A stretch of DNA of 14,566 nucleotides from an uncultured Bacteroidales bacterium (GTDB lineage: Bacteria > Bacteroidota > Bacteroidia > Bacteroidales > UBA932). Under the pieces are notes generated by a model. That model was given only the letters and a program-made list of their open reading frames with translations, ran no database searches and was not told the origin of the DNA. Shown here piece by piece: positions 14,518 to 14,566 of the stretch. A program made the translations under genes and the position numbers. How positions within the stretch are numbered: the stretch's first letter is position 1; each line of letters starts with the position of its first letter. The stretch lies in contig CALBPX010000092.1 in the NCBI GenBank assembly GCA_937899055.1, positions 1 through 14,566 on the forward strand. Reading direction: 5' to 3'.

Positions 14518-14566
14518 ATGAACGGAACATCCGACATATTCAGAAATAACAGCGGTTGCCGTCTGA
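14518..14566 (+). CDS. Possible start of a further reading frame, cut by the right edge
   Basis: An ATG nine bases after the RHS-like stop, in the same frame, opens at least 16 codons (MNGTSDIFRNNSGCRL) that run off the window. No family can be recognised. It could be the next gene of the same cluster, or the continuation of the RHS-like protein beyond a single in-frame TAA. Confidence 0.25.
   Translation, partial: MNGTSDIFRNNSGCRL

Noticed and set aside
1..14566. tRNA, rRNA, CRISPR arrays, insertion sequences
   Set aside because: No tandem spaced repeats, transposase-like proteins, terminal inverted repeats of an element, or RNA gene signatures were seen on either strand.

Overview
The window reads as a chromosomal segment of a Bacteroidales-type bacterium. 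The supporting signs are Bacteroidetes promoters (TTTG at -33, TAnnTTTG at -7), corrin enzymes in fused forms typical of that group (CobJ-CobH, CbiE-CbiT, CbiG-CobM), two TonB-dependent receptors, and a secreted RHS/YD-repeat shell protein. Genus cannot be set from sequence reading alone.

Layout. Everything left of about 9330 is transcribed leftward (minus strand) and everything right of about 9430 rightward (plus strand), from a divergent promoter region. Leftward: a promoter and a cobalamin riboswitch (9155-9316), a first TonB receptor, an overlapping lipoprotein CbiK-type cobaltochelatase, a strong intrinsic terminator, a second TonB receptor, then tightly packed cobJ-cobH, cobL (cbiET) and a cbiG-cobM gene that is broken and runs off the left edge. 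Rightward: cobB/cbiA, a PduO-type adenosyltransferase and cobQ/cbiP, closely spaced, followed 15 bases later by the secreted RHS-like protein and the possible start of another reading frame at the right edge.

How the genes fit together. CbiK and CbiG point to the anaerobic (cobalt-early) route. CbiK would insert cobalt. CobJ-CobH, CobL and CbiG-CobM carry out ring methylation, ring contraction and methyl migration. CobB amidates side chains a and c, the PduO-type enzyme adds the adenosyl group, and CobQ amidates b, d, e and g. The precorrin-2 C20-methyltransferase, CbiD, the precorrin-6 reductase and the nucleotide-loop genes are not in the window. Uptake (two receptors) and synthesis are combined in one locus. 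Only the receptor/chelatase transcript visibly carries the B12 riboswitch.

Most notable points: (1) cbiG-cobM has lost most of its CbiG part and changes reading frame at the junction, which would abolish this enzyme step unless it is an assembly error; (2) a secreted lipoprotein cobaltochelatase is translationally coupled to a TonB receptor under riboswitch control and carries an acidic insert next to its metal site; (3) cobB has a near-perfect promoter whose predicted transcription start falls on its own start codon; (4) a strong terminator separates the riboswitch-controlled uptake genes from the biosynthetic genes.
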